A DNA stretch of 64,000 bases. It comes from Brenneria izadpanahii (lineage in GTDB: Bacteria; Pseudomonadota; Gammaproteobacteria; Enterobacterales; Enterobacteriaceae). The DNA is taken from assembly GCF_017569925.1 (NCBI RefSeq), contig NZ_CP050854.1:4402001-4466000 (forward strand). Reading direction: 5' to 3'. Shown here in pieces: positions 1 to 9,564 of this stretch (the stretch's first letter is position 1; the number at the start of each line of letters is the position of its first letter). Below the pieces are notes generated by a model. That model did not search any database and was not told where the DNA came from. It was given only the letters and a program-made list of their open reading frames with translations. A program made the position numbers and the translations under genes.

Positions 1-594
1 CCAATAGGCGGTGCGCACCTGACGGGTAATATCCGCCACCACGCGGCGGCGGCGCTCTTCGGCGGCCAGCGATTTATTCGCCTGCATCTTGGCGTTGAAG
101 TAGCTGATGCCGAAATCCAGTACGTTCCAGCTCAGCGACAAATCCGCCGTACGCATGGTTTTATCCTGACTGGTGGAGGCTTCCAGCGACTGCTCGCCGG
201 TAGTCACCGATTCGCTGCTGGATCCGGCCACGTTGTTACGGGTTTGTAGCCCCGCCCGCGCCGCCAGCTTGGGCAACATATCCAGGCTGGAAACGCCGAT
301 CAGATTATCCTCCATCGCCTGTTCCATCAGCGCCACCCGCTGTTGCAGGTTGTATTTCAACGCGCGGGCAATCGCCTCGTCCAGCGTGATGGCGCCGCGT
401 ACCGGCTCCTGATTGGCGAACATCTGCGTTCTATCGCTTAACGCCTGCTGCACCTGCTGTTCCGTCGTCACCGGTTCAGGCTTTACCGCACACCCCGCCA
501 GCCCAAGACAGGCCAGGGTTATCGCCAATTTAAGAGCCCCGGAGCCGCCAGAGTGTCGCTTGTTTTCCCAGAGTTTCGCTATGTGCTGATTCAC
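1..594 (-). CDS. TolC-like outer-membrane efflux lipoprotein of a type I secretion system (3' end outside window)
   Basis: The visible 198 codons begin with a basic stretch, a hydrophobic segment and a lipobox (LAGC), so the mature protein is probably lipidated. The following region (ITLDEAIARALKYN, then LSWNVLDFGISYFNAK) matches the helical repeats of outer-membrane efflux proteins, which form the TolC-type exit channel of type I secretion. I chose the GTG start at 594 because GGGGAG lies six bases upstream. An in-frame ATG at 609 has no such site. The gene follows the giant adhesin on the same strand, so it is the obvious candidate exit duct for it. The ABC and membrane-fusion partners would lie beyond the left edge; that is inference. 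The frame stays open to base 1, so the C-terminal half is missing from view. Confidence 0.85.
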   Translation of the reverse strand, partial: MNQHIAKLWENKRHSGGSGALKLAITLACLGLAGCAVKPEPVTTEQQVQQALSDRTQMFANQEPVRGAITLDEAIARALKYNLQQRVALMEQAMEDNLIGVSSLDMLPKLAARAGLQTRNNVAGSSSESVTTGEQSLEASTSQDKTMRTADLSLSWNVLDFGISYFNAKMQANKSLAAEERRRRVVADITRQVRTAYW

Positions 595-696
595 CAGGGT
601 TCTCCCCATCAAATGTAGTGTGTTTATGTTGTTATTCGTTGCGATACAAAATTCGCGTCACCGCGTAAGCCGCGCCAAACCGCTACCCCCTCCCGG

Positions 697-748
697 CCTC
701 CCCCTTATCAGGGGGAGGAGCTGACTCCCTCCCCTGCGAAGGGGAGGG
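697..748. repeat. Two tandem GC-rich hairpins between adhesin and TolC-like gene
   Basis: Two perfect stems sit side by side: CCTCCCCC/GGGGGAGG (697-718) and CCCTCCCC/GGGGAGGG (727-748), followed by TTGGGGTGGGG. This form resembles dispersed intergenic palindromes of Gram-negative genomes. It lies just after the adhesin stop codon and could attenuate or stabilise the transcript before the secretion gene. There is no U-tract, so simple termination is unlikely. Confidence 0.6.
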
Positions 749-763
749 TTGGGGTGGGGTAAA

Positions 764-3700
764 TCACCGCTCTGGCGTCGCGTTGTTATCCGTTAGCTGA
801 TTCAGCGCGCTCAATAATTCATCAAGTCCGGCCTGTTCCTGTTGCAACTGCGCGGAGAAGGCGGCCTTACCGTTCGGGACGTCGGCCAGCGGCATTCGCA
901 GCCCGGCCTGAGCGTCCGCCCGCGTTGCCGCCGCGCTGGCCGAGCGCGCGGGCGAAAAATCCACCTCTTCCAACGGAAACATCAGCGTTTCCATAATGGG
1001 ATCCAACCGCCAGGGCGTATCTGCGTACTCTATTTCCCCGTTCACCAACGGATAGCGCGACGTCGACAATGCATCGCCGGACTGCGGCGCAACCGCTGCC
1101 GCCGGAGCGGATGCCGCCAACGGCGCTCCCCCACGGGGCGCGGGGCGCATCACCTCGCCCTGCCGCTCCAGTTCGTCCTGACGCAATTCCCACCATGGAT
1201 CCATCATGCCGCCCGGAATATCCGGCATGACGGAGACGACCGGCATGACCGGCTGCTTATTGATCTCCATCGTCAGGGAGCGGGAGGCCGTGCCGCCCTG
1301 CCCGTCATTTACCGTCAGCGTCAGCGCGAAACTGCCGACGGCCAGCGTTTTGCCGCTGATGGTCAACGTAGCGCCATCAAAGCTCAGGCCATCCGGCAAT
1401 CCCTCAACGCTCCAGGTCAGCACGTCGCCGTTGATATCGCTGAATAAATCGGACGACAGCGTGGCGCGGTATGCCGCCGCCTGCGTGGCCTGCGGCAGAA
1501 TAGCCTCGCTGTCCGTCGCCTGAGGCGCGCTGTTGGCGATGTTTACTACCGAAATAATGTTCAGGTTGCCGGTATCCGCGCCGCCATTGGCGGTTCCGCC
1601 GTCGTCCCGAATCGCGGCGAGGGTGACGGCGCGTTCGCCGCTGGTGACGACGGCGCTGGTGTTGGCATAGGCCAGACCGTCGATCAGCGCAGCGGCGGCG
1701 GCGCTGCTAATGCCCCCATTGCCGCCGATGGTCAGCGTGGCGACGCCGTCATCAAGCGCGACCGTAACGCTCAGGCCGCTGGCGGTGGTGAAGGCGGCGC
1801 CATCGGTCAGCGTAACCACCACGCCATCGACGATCAGACTCTCGGCGCTATCGGCAACGCCGGAGACGGTAACGGTCAGCGCCGCAATGGACTGGCCGTC
1901 TTCTATCGTGGAAACCTCAGCGCCGTCGAATAGCGATACCGCGTCGTCACCCGCCGCGTAGCCCGGATCGGCCGGCGTCGCCGTCAGCGCCGGCGCGTTG
2001 TTGACCGCGGCGACGTCGACCGTGGCGGTAATATCCGGCATAGCGGCGTCGCTACCGCCGTTGGCGCTGCCGCCATCGTCCTGAATAGCGCTCAACGTGA
2101 CGCTACGCACGCCGGCCGTCGGATCGTCGCTGGCATTGGCATAAACGATAGCGTTAACGAGGCTGGAGGCGTCGGCGGCGGATATGCCCGAAGCGCTGGA
2201 AATCACCACGGTGGCGACGCCGCCGCTAACGGAAACGCTATAGGCGTAACCGCTGGACGTAACGCCGGAGCCGGCAACCAGCGCAATACTGGCGCCGTCG
2301 ATAATCAGGGTTTCATTTTCCCCATCGCTCAGACCGGACACGCTCAGCGTCAGCGCGCTAACCGCCTGCGACGCCTCCACGGTGGAGATCGCAGTGCCGC
2401 TAAACAGAGCGGCGGCTTCGCCGCCTTCCACGTATTGGGTATTGGCCGGCGTAGTCGTCAATACCGGGGCGTCGTTGATTTCGGTGACGTTCAGCGCCAA
2501 CGTCGCGCTGGCGCTGGCGGCATAGGCGTCGGTAACGGTGACCGACAGCCGGATAGCAGCCCCCGGATCGTCGCTGAGGTTGGTATAACTAATCTGCTGC
2601 AGCGCCAGGTTGGCGGTGGCGGTGGAGACATCCGCCGTAAAGGTTACCGTCAGCGTCCCGCCATCGTTGATGAAAGTAGCGATGGCCGAACCGTCCAGAT
2701 AGAGCGCGCCGTCCACCAGCGTCAGACCATTGCCGTCGGCAAAGCTGTAGCTGTCATCGCCGTTGGCGCCGTCCTCGCGCGTCAGGGTAATGACCGCGCC
2801 GTTGTAATTGCCCGCGCCGTCGGCCAGCGCATCGTAGTCCGTATCGCTGAGGGTAATGAGATCGGCGAGCAGCACCGTGCCATGTTCGTTGTAATCGATA
2901 GCGATTTCCGTCAGCGCATCCTTGAAGCTGACCAGACCGCCGCTACCGATGACCACTACCGCGCCATGAGCGCCGGTCGCCACGTTCTGAGCGCCGGCCA
3001 GCGCGGCCGTCGATTCGCTGGAAAGCGTCTCGATAAGCGTCAGTAAGCCGCCGTCGGATTTATAGCGGCTGATGCTGCCGTCCGAACTGGTGACGTACAG
3101 CGTATCGCCGCTGCTGGACAGGGCGATGGCGGTGACGTTGGACAGGCCGGCAACCGCGCCGGTATAGGTCAGCGTAGCGCCGTCGGCGACAAAGGCGAAC
3201 GCCGCGACGCCATCTTCACTGGCCACGTAAATCGTGCCGCCATCGCTGGAAACGGCGATATCCACCGGGCTGGAGATATCAATGACGCTTTCGCCGTCGG
3301 CCGCGCCGTCACGCAGATAGGCGACGGCGTTGAGCGTGCCGTCCGCAGCGCGCTGATAGACAATCAGGGTGTTGGCGACGGTATCGGCCACCGGATCGGT
3401 GATCACATACACATAGTCGCCCGCCGTTTCCACGCCGATAGCGGTGAACAGGTAAGGTTCGCTGCCGGTGGAAGCCGTGATGGATTGCCCCAACGCATAC
3501 TGGCCGCTGTCCGCGTCCAGGGTATAGACCAGCAAGCCGGAGTAATTGCCATCAACCACATACAGAGCGCTGCCGTCGGCGGATATCGCCAGATCGACGA
3601 CGTTTTCCGTGCTCAACGTCTGCGCCAACGTCAAGCTGCCGTCGGTGAGATCGCGGCTGAAGATCGTAACGCTATTGCCGTCCGCGCCGAGCATATAAAC

Positions 3701-6700
3701 GGTACCGCCATCCCCGCTTACCTCAATCAGCGAAACGGATGAAACGCCGCCGTCCAGCGTCTGCAACAGCGTCAATTCCCCCGTGGCGGCGTTGCGGCTG
3801 AAAATGGCGATGCCGCCATCGCTGCTGGCCGCATACAGATAATCGCCGTTGGCGGTCAGCGCGCTGGCCGTGATATCGGCAAGACCGCTGATGGCGGACA
3901 GGCTGGCCGCCACCTCCAGGCTGGTGTAATCGGCGCCGGCGCTCAACTCGGGAGAGGAGTTGTTCACCACATCAATGACGGCGGCGGTTTCCAATGCGGC
4001 GCTATCGCTGCCGCCGTTGTCCTGACCGCCGCTGTCCCGCACGCTGAGGCTAATCGTGCGTACCCCGGCGGTCTGAGTGTTGCTGATATTCGCGTAGCTC
4101 GTCTGTTCGATCAGATTGGCCGCGGCGTCGGCGGCGATACCTTCATCGCTGGAGATCGTCACGACGGCGCTATCGCCGTCGAGCGTCACGCTATAAGCGT
4201 AGCCATTGCTGAGCGTACCGCCGCCGTCAGTCAGCGCGATACGCGTGCCGTCTACGGTCAGCGTCTCGCTGCCGCCGTCCAGCAGGCCCGAAACGGTAAA
4301 CGTGATGGATGAAATGGTCTGCCCGCTTTCCACCGTCGAGATGACGACATCATTAAACAGGCTGGCGCTGCTGCCGGAAGTAGCGTAGCTGGCGTCGGCG
4401 GCCGTCGCGGTAACGACCGGCGCATCGTTGACGCCCGTCACCGTCACGCTCGCCGCGATGGCGGGCGAAACGGTATCGACGCCGCCGTTAGCCGTGCCGC
4501 CGCCGTCCTGGAGGGTCGCCAGCGTGATGATGCGCTCGCCGGCCGTTGGGTCATCGCTCTGGTTGACATAGGCGAGCCCGGCAATCAGCCCGGTGGCGTC
4601 GCTCACGCTCATTCCGTCGCTGCTGTAGAGATATACGGTGGCGGTATCGCCCTCTAAAGAAATGTAGTAGCTATAGCCGCCGGCCGTTTCGCCGGAAGCA
4701 TTGGCGGTCAAAGAAACGGCCGCGCCGTCGATGACCAACGCTTCGCTTTCCCCGTCGCTCAGACCGGAAACCGTCAGCACGATATTGGTGATGGTTTGCC
4801 CAGGTTCACCGCTAGAAATCACGACATCATCGAACAGCGCCGCCGCATCCCCATTCTCGACATAGCCGGCGGCCGCGCCGACGGCGCTGACCGAAGGCGC
4901 GCTATTGGTCAGGCTGACGCTGACCGTCGCGCTGATTGAAAGCGCGCTGGTATCTACGCCGTCGTTGCTGGTTCCCCCGTTATCCTGAATGGATATCAGA
5001 GTAATGGTGCGATCGCCGGTGGTCGGATCCTCGGAATAATCGGATGAGGTATTGATGTAGGCGATATCTTTGACCAACGCGGCGGCCAGCGCCGTTGACA
5101 AACCGTCGCCGCTGCTGACGGTAACGCTGGCTACGCCGTCCGTTACGCTAACCGAAATCGTCACAGAGTAACTGACGGTGCTTATGCTGCCGTCGCTCTC
5201 CACGACGTCCGCGGAAACCGAACCGCTGACGCTGACGCCGTCGGAGAGCGTCACGTAAGAGCCGCCGATGATCAGCACCTCTTTTCCATCGTCTTGCAGA
5301 TCGGAAACGGTCAGGGTAAGGCCGCTGATGGACTGATCCGCTTCCCCGGCGGAGATCGTGACGTCGTCGAATAGTTTCACGGCGCCGCCGCCGCTGATAT
5401 AGGTGACTTCCTGTCCGCTGGCCTGAAGCGATGGCGCATTGTTAATCACCGCGACTTCCAGCAACAGGTTAACGCTGCTTGAGACGTACTGGTCGGCCAC
5501 GGACAACGTTAGCGTGATGCTGCTGCCCGGATCGCTGCTGGCGTTGGCGTAGCTAATCTGTTGCAGCGCCCGGTTGACGACGGCGCTGGAGACGTCGGCG
5601 GTGAAGGTCACGGTCAGCGCGCCGTCGGCGTTTGCGAAGGTTGCGATAGCCGCGCCGTCGAGATAGAGCACGCCGTCGGCCAACGTCAGGCCGTTGCCGT
5701 CGGTAAAGCCATAGCTGTCGGCGCTGTCTGCGCCGCCCTCGCGCGTCAGGGTAATGACCGCGCCGTTGTAGTTGCCCGCGCCGCCGCCAAGCGCGTCGTA
5801 GTCGGCGTCGGACAGGGTCAGGCTGGCGGCCGGATTAATAGTGCCGCCTTCGGGGTAGGAAACCGCGATAGTGTTTGCGACGCTGGTGGAACTCAGGCCG
5901 GTATTGTAATAGCGGGCGCCGCTGTAGATGACGCTGCCGTCGGCGGAGACTTCAAGGGTGGTGATGGGCCGCCCGACCGACACGGTGCGAACCTGGGTCA
6001 GGGTGCTGCCGTCGCTGATGCTATAGACGTACAGCGTTCCACTCTGGGTGCCGACGTAAAGCGCGCTGCCGTCCGCTGAAACCGCGACCGCCCAGGCGCC
6101 GCCGACGCTGTACGACGCGGTTTTTTCGATGCTGTTGTCGCTGCTGTCGTAGCGCACAACGGCCACGCCCCCATTCGTGCCGCCCACGACATAAGCGTAA
6201 CCATTATCCGCCGCGGTTATGGAAGCGAAATTGTTGCTTGAGATTACGCCATCGATCTGGGCGGCGTAGCTCAGAGCGCCGTTTGAACTGGCGGCATAGA
6301 CGGTGACGGAGCCGCCGCTGCTCAACACATAGACCGTATTGTCGCTGCTTACGGCCAGCGCGATCGCGCTGCTGAAGTTATCGGTGAAATGGCTTTGCTC
6401 CGTCAGGCTGCCGTCGCCGCCGACCGTATAACCGTAGAGTTCGCTGCCGGTCATCACATAGAGGGTTTCGCCGTCGGCGGACAGTTCGATCTTGACGGCC
6501 TTGGCGTCTATCGCCTCGGTGCTGGTCAGTTGATAAGCGCCGCCGTCATAGCTGAAGGACTGCACCACGTAGCCGCCGTCGCTGGTTGAACCGGCGACGT
6601 AGATCGTCCGACCGTCGGCGGAGGCGGAAACCGCCGTGCTGCCGGACAGGCCGTCGACCTCGACGGCGGCCGTGTCGGCGCTATCCGTCGTACCCTGGGT

Positions 6701-9526
6701 GAAAGTCTGTATCAGGGACAGTTCGCCGGTTGTGGTATCACGGGAATAGATGCTGATATAGGCGGTACCGCCGAAGTTGACGCTGGTGCTGCCGAGGATG
6801 ACGACGGTCGCGCCATCCTCGGACATCGAGATGCCGCCGACATAGTAGCCGTAGCCGCTGAGCGCGCCTTCGGCGGTATACACCAGCGCGCTGTCAGCCG
6901 CGCCGAGGGCCGGCGCGCTGTTATCGGCTTCCGCCTGGGTGATAACGCGTAGCGATACGTCCGCCGAAACGCTGGCCCCCGACTGGTCGGTAACCGTCAC
7001 GGTGAGAGCGTAATCGCCGGCCTCGCCGGACGTGCCGAAAATGGTCAGCGTCGCGGCGTCGAACGAGAATCCGTCAGGCAAACCGCTGACGCTCCAGGTC
7101 AGGCTGTCGCCGTAAACGCCGTCGGGATCGCTAAACAGGGAGGCGTCCAGCGTCGCGCTGTAGCTGCTGTTCTCCGTGGCGGACGCCAACGCGGCGGCGG
7201 CGTCTTCGTTGACTTCCGGCGCGCGGTTGGCGATCTGCTCAACCACCAGTTCCAGATCCAAGGAAGCGCTGGCCCCCGCGGCATCGGTGACGGTCACCGT
7301 CACGGTGAAAGCGCCCGCCTCCGAGGATGAACCGGAGATAGTTCGGGTCGCGGCGTCGAAGCTCAGTCCGTCGGGCAGACCGCTGACGCTCCAGGTGAAG
7401 GCATCGCCGTCCTCATCGCCGAACAGACCGGAAAACAAGGTAAAGCTATAGGCGGTTTCGCTGGTCGCCGTACTCAGCGCGTAACCCGCGGCGGCGTCGG
7501 CGTTAACCTGCGGCGCCGAGTTGACGCGCAAGGTAAGCGTCGCCGCATTACTTGTCAGCGCGGCGTCGCTGCCGGTCACGGTAAGCTGGATAAAGCTGCC
7601 GGCGGCCGCGACGGCATTGGTATAGGTCAACTGCTGCAATAGCTGATTGGCCACCGCCGTGGTGGTGTCGGCGGTAAAGGTCACGGTCAGCGCGCCGCCG
7701 TTGGCGCTGAAGGTGGCGATGGCGGCGCCGTTAAGCGAGATAACGCCGTTTGCCAGGGTTAGCCCGTTGCCGTCGGCAAAGCCAAAGCTGCCGGTATCGA
7801 CGCTGGCGCTGACGGCGATGCTGGCGCCGTTGTAATTGCCTGCGCCGTCATTCAGCCCGTCATAGTTGCCGTCCGTCAGCGTCAGCCCGTCGGCGAAAAG
7901 CAGCGCCGCGCCCAAATCGAGAGTCTGCGCGGCGGTGTAACGCGCCACGCCGTCGTTGCCGGAAATCAGCAGCGACAGGCCGTCGCCGAATACCGCGATA
8001 TCACTGGCGCCGCCGGCGACCGTAACGCTGTTTACCAGCGTCAAATTGCCGGCGGCGGAAGTCGAATAAACATTAAGCGCGCCGGTGCCGGAGAGGGCGT
8101 AGAGCACGCTGCCGTCGTTATTCAACGCCAGGCCGCTCAAGCTATCGGCGCTAAGCGTTTCCACCAGGGTCAACGCGCCGCCGTCAAAACGGTAGACCTG
8201 CAACGTGCCTTGCGAAGCGTTGCCCAGATACAGAAGAGACGCGTCCCCGCTGACCGCCATCGAGAAATTGGTGCTGTCGAAAGCGACATCATTGACCTGT
8301 ATCGTGTCGATCACGCTCAGCGTGCCGTCGTCGTTGATTTTCAGCACGGTCAGGCTGTCATAGCTGACGAACGAGGTCGGATCGCCGACGACGTAAACGT
8401 AACCGCCGGCGCTGATAACGGTTTCCGCCCGGCTCAAGCCCAGGCTGCCTTCGTCGAGCGTCTGGATCTGGGTCAGCGCGCCGGTATCGGCGTCGCGCGC
8501 GAAGACCGTCATGCCGTTGTACTGCGTCGTGACATAAACGTAAGCGCCGTCAGCGGAGATGGCGAGGTTTCTCGTCGTATCGCTGGCGGAAACAGACCCC
8601 GTGTAGCTAAGCGAGCCGTCGGCGTCAACGCTGAATAAGTAAGTGTTGCTGGTTTGGCCGTCAATGAGGTAAAGCGAACTACCATCGGCGCTGAGCGCCA
8701 CATCGGCGATGCTTTCCACGCCGTCCACGGCGACGGTTTCAACCAGCGTAAGACGCCCGGCGTCATCCACCGAGAACACCGAAAGGGCGTCGTCTCCGGC
8801 CACATAGGCATAGCCGCCGTTGCTGGAATAAACCACCGTCGCGCTGTCGCCAAGATCGTCGAGGGTGAAGGATTCGGCGGCCTCAAGGGAGTGATCATCA
8901 GACAACACCGGGGCGACGTTAATATCGTTCTGGATAACGATGGTAGAACGGATACTGCTCAGATCGGCCGTTTCGCCGCCGTCATCGCTGAGGCTGGACA
9001 GCGTGACGGTGACGGCGCCGCTCTCCACCGTATTGTCCTGCGCGCTGTAGGCGATGCCGTCGATCAGGCTGGCGACGTCCGCTGCGGTATTGGCCTCGGA
9101 GGAGGCGATGCTGACGGTAACCGTCGTCGCGCCGCCGCTAACCGCCACCGAATAGTAATAGTTGTTGCCGGTGGTGGTTCCTGAGCCGGCGGACAGCGTA
9201 ATCGTGCTGCCGTCAATCACCAGAGCCTGATTATCGCCGCTGCTGTCCACGCTAATGACCAGACTGTTCAGGCTTTCGCCGCCGGCGTCGGTCGATACGC
9301 TGACGCCGCTGAACAGATCCACGCTTTGAGCGGCGGAGGATTCATCAACGCTGATGGCGGCCTCGGCGCCGCTGGCGGTAACGCCGGGCGCGGCGTCGGT
9401 GGCGGCCACCACCGCTTCCGCCGTCGCGACGGCGGCGGCATCAAACATCATACGGGGTTCCAGCGCCCATGCCTGCTGAGGACGGCGACGATGAGCCGCG
9501 CGCGATGCGGAACGAGAATGGGTCAT
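764..9526 (-). CDS. Giant repeat adhesin (2,920 residues), LEPR-type N-terminus, Ig-like and beta-propeller modules, probably type I secreted
   Basis: The N-terminus has no Sec signal peptide but carries LEPRMMFDAA near residue 21, the LEPRxxFD motif typical of large surface proteins exported by type I systems. Approximate modules: six copies of a roughly 115-residue Ig/cadherin-like unit (65-200, 1359-1855 with three, 2352-2662 with two); three beta-propeller regions of YVTN-type blades with repeated SADGS and YVY (209-534, 872-1215, 1859-2202), each followed by a unit containing GAGNYNGA (542-668, 1222-1358, 2209-2352); and three putative-Ig domains with GLPDGxSFD (669-765, 765-862, 2662-2759). 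The tail (2760-2920) is Pro/Ala-rich. I see no RTX nonapeptides. It starts 38 bases after tadG and precedes a TolC-like gene. By family it should be a cell-surface or biofilm adhesin; the ligand is unknown. The composition is very rich in Ala, Ser, Gly, Asp and Thr. Confidence 0.85.
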   Translation of the reverse strand: MTHSRSASRAAHRRRPQQAWALEPRMMFDAAAVATAEAVVAATDAAPGVTASGAEAAISVDESSAAQSVDLFSGVSVSTDAGGESLNSLVISVDSSGDNQALVIDGSTITLSAGSGTTTGNNYYYSVAVSGGATTVTVSIASSEANTAADVASLIDGIAYSAQDNTVESGAVTVTLSSLSDDGGETADLSSIRSTIVIQNDINVAPVLSDDHSLEAAESFTLDDLGDSATVVYSSNGGYAYVAGDDALSVFSVDDAGRLTLVETVAVDGVESIADVALSADGSSLYLIDGQTSNTYLFSVDADGSLSYTGSVSASDTTRNLAISADGAYVYVTTQYNGMTVFARDADTGALTQIQTLDEGSLGLSRAETVISAGGYVYVVGDPTSFVSYDSLTVLKINDDGTLSVIDTIQVNDVAFDSTNFSMAVSGDASLLYLGNASQGTLQVYRFDGGALTLVETLSADSLSGLALNNDGSVLYALSGTGALNVYSTSAAGNLTLVNSVTVAGGASDIAVFGDGLSLLISGNDGVARYTAAQTLDLGAALLFADGLTLTDGNYDGLNDGAGNYNGASIAVSASVDTGSFGFADGNGLTLANGVISLNGAAIATFSANGGALTVTFTADTTTAVANQLLQQLTYTNAVAAAGSFIQLTVTGSDAALTSNAATLTLRVNSAPQVNADAAAGYALSTATSETAYSFTLFSGLFGDEDGDAFTWSVSGLPDGLSFDAATRTISGSSSEAGAFTVTVTVTDAAGASASLDLELVVEQIANRAPEVNEDAAAALASATENSSYSATLDASLFSDPDGVYGDSLTWSVSGLPDGFSFDAATLTIFGTSGEAGDYALTVTVTDQSGASVSADVSLRVITQAEADNSAPALGAADSALVYTAEGALSGYGYYVGGISMSEDGATVVILGSTSVNFGGTAYISIYSRDTTTGELSLIQTFTQGTTDSADTAAVEVDGLSGSTAVSASADGRTIYVAGSTSDGGYVVQSFSYDGGAYQLTSTEAIDAKAVKIELSADGETLYVMTGSELYGYTVGGDGSLTEQSHFTDNFSSAIALAVSSDNTVYVLSSGGSVTVYAASSNGALSYAAQIDGVISSNNFASITAADNGYAYVVGGTNGGVAVVRYDSSDNSIEKTASYSVGGAWAVAVSADGSALYVGTQSGTLYVYSISDGSTLTQVRTVSVGRPITTLEVSADGSVIYSGARYYNTGLSSTSVANTIAVSYPEGGTINPAASLTLSDADYDALGGGAGNYNGAVITLTREGGADSADSYGFTDGNGLTLADGVLYLDGAAIATFANADGALTVTFTADVSSAVVNRALQQISYANASSDPGSSITLTLSVADQYVSSSVNLLLEVAVINNAPSLQASGQEVTYISGGGAVKLFDDVTISAGEADQSISGLTLTVSDLQDDGKEVLIIGGSYVTLSDGVSVSGSVSADVVESDGSISTVSYSVTISVSVTDGVASVTVSSGDGLSTALAAALVKDIAYINTSSDYSEDPTTGDRTITLISIQDNGGTSNDGVDTSALSISATVSVSLTNSAPSVSAVGAAAGYVENGDAAALFDDVVISSGEPGQTITNIVLTVSGLSDGESEALVIDGAAVSLTANASGETAGGYSYYISLEGDTATVYLYSSDGMSVSDATGLIAGLAYVNQSDDPTAGERIITLATLQDGGGTANGGVDTVSPAIAASVTVTGVNDAPVVTATAADASYATSGSSASLFNDVVISTVESGQTISSITFTVSGLLDGGSETLTVDGTRIALTDGGGTLSNGYAYSVTLDGDSAVVTISSDEGIAADAAANLIEQTSYANISNTQTAGVRTISLSVRDSGGQDNGGSDSAALETAAVIDVVNNSSPELSAGADYTSLEVAASLSAISGLADITASALTANGDYLYAASSDGGIAIFSRNAATGELTLLQTLDGGVSSVSLIEVSGDGGTVYMLGADGNSVTIFSRDLTDGSLTLAQTLSTENVVDLAISADGSALYVVDGNYSGLLVYTLDADSGQYALGQSITASTGSEPYLFTAIGVETAGDYVYVITDPVADTVANTLIVYQRAADGTLNAVAYLRDGAADGESVIDISSPVDIAVSSDGGTIYVASEDGVAAFAFVADGATLTYTGAVAGLSNVTAIALSSSGDTLYVTSSDGSISRYKSDGGLLTLIETLSSESTAALAGAQNVATGAHGAVVVIGSGGLVSFKDALTEIAIDYNEHGTVLLADLITLSDTDYDALADGAGNYNGAVITLTREDGANGDDSYSFADGNGLTLVDGALYLDGSAIATFINDGGTLTVTFTADVSTATANLALQQISYTNLSDDPGAAIRLSVTVTDAYAASASATLALNVTEINDAPVLTTTPANTQYVEGGEAAALFSGTAISTVEASQAVSALTLSVSGLSDGENETLIIDGASIALVAGSGVTSSGYAYSVSVSGGVATVVISSASGISAADASSLVNAIVYANASDDPTAGVRSVTLSAIQDDGGSANGGSDAAMPDITATVDVAAVNNAPALTATPADPGYAAGDDAVSLFDGAEVSTIEDGQSIAALTVTVSGVADSAESLIVDGVVVTLTDGAAFTTASGLSVTVALDDGVATLTIGGNGGISSAAAAALIDGLAYANTSAVVTSGERAVTLAAIRDDGGTANGGADTGNLNIISVVNIANSAPQATDSEAILPQATQAAAYRATLSSDLFSDINGDVLTWSVEGLPDGLSFDGATLTISGKTLAVGSFALTLTVNDGQGGTASRSLTMEINKQPVMPVVSVMPDIPGGMMDPWWELRQDELERQGEVMRPAPRGGAPLAASAPAAAVAPQSGDALSTSRYPLVNGEIEYADTPWRLDPIMETLMFPLEEVDFSPARSASAAATRADAQAGLRMPLADVPNGKAAFSAQLQQEQAGLDELLSALNQLTDNNATPER

Positions 9527-9564
9527 GGTGTCATATCCTGTCGGTCAAAAGGTTCATGGGGCCG

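Noticed and set aside
842..9184. Long plus-strand frames opposite the giant adhesin
   Set aside because: They follow from the repetitive GC-rich codons of the adhesin gene on the other strand, lack ribosome sites and contain no family sequence.
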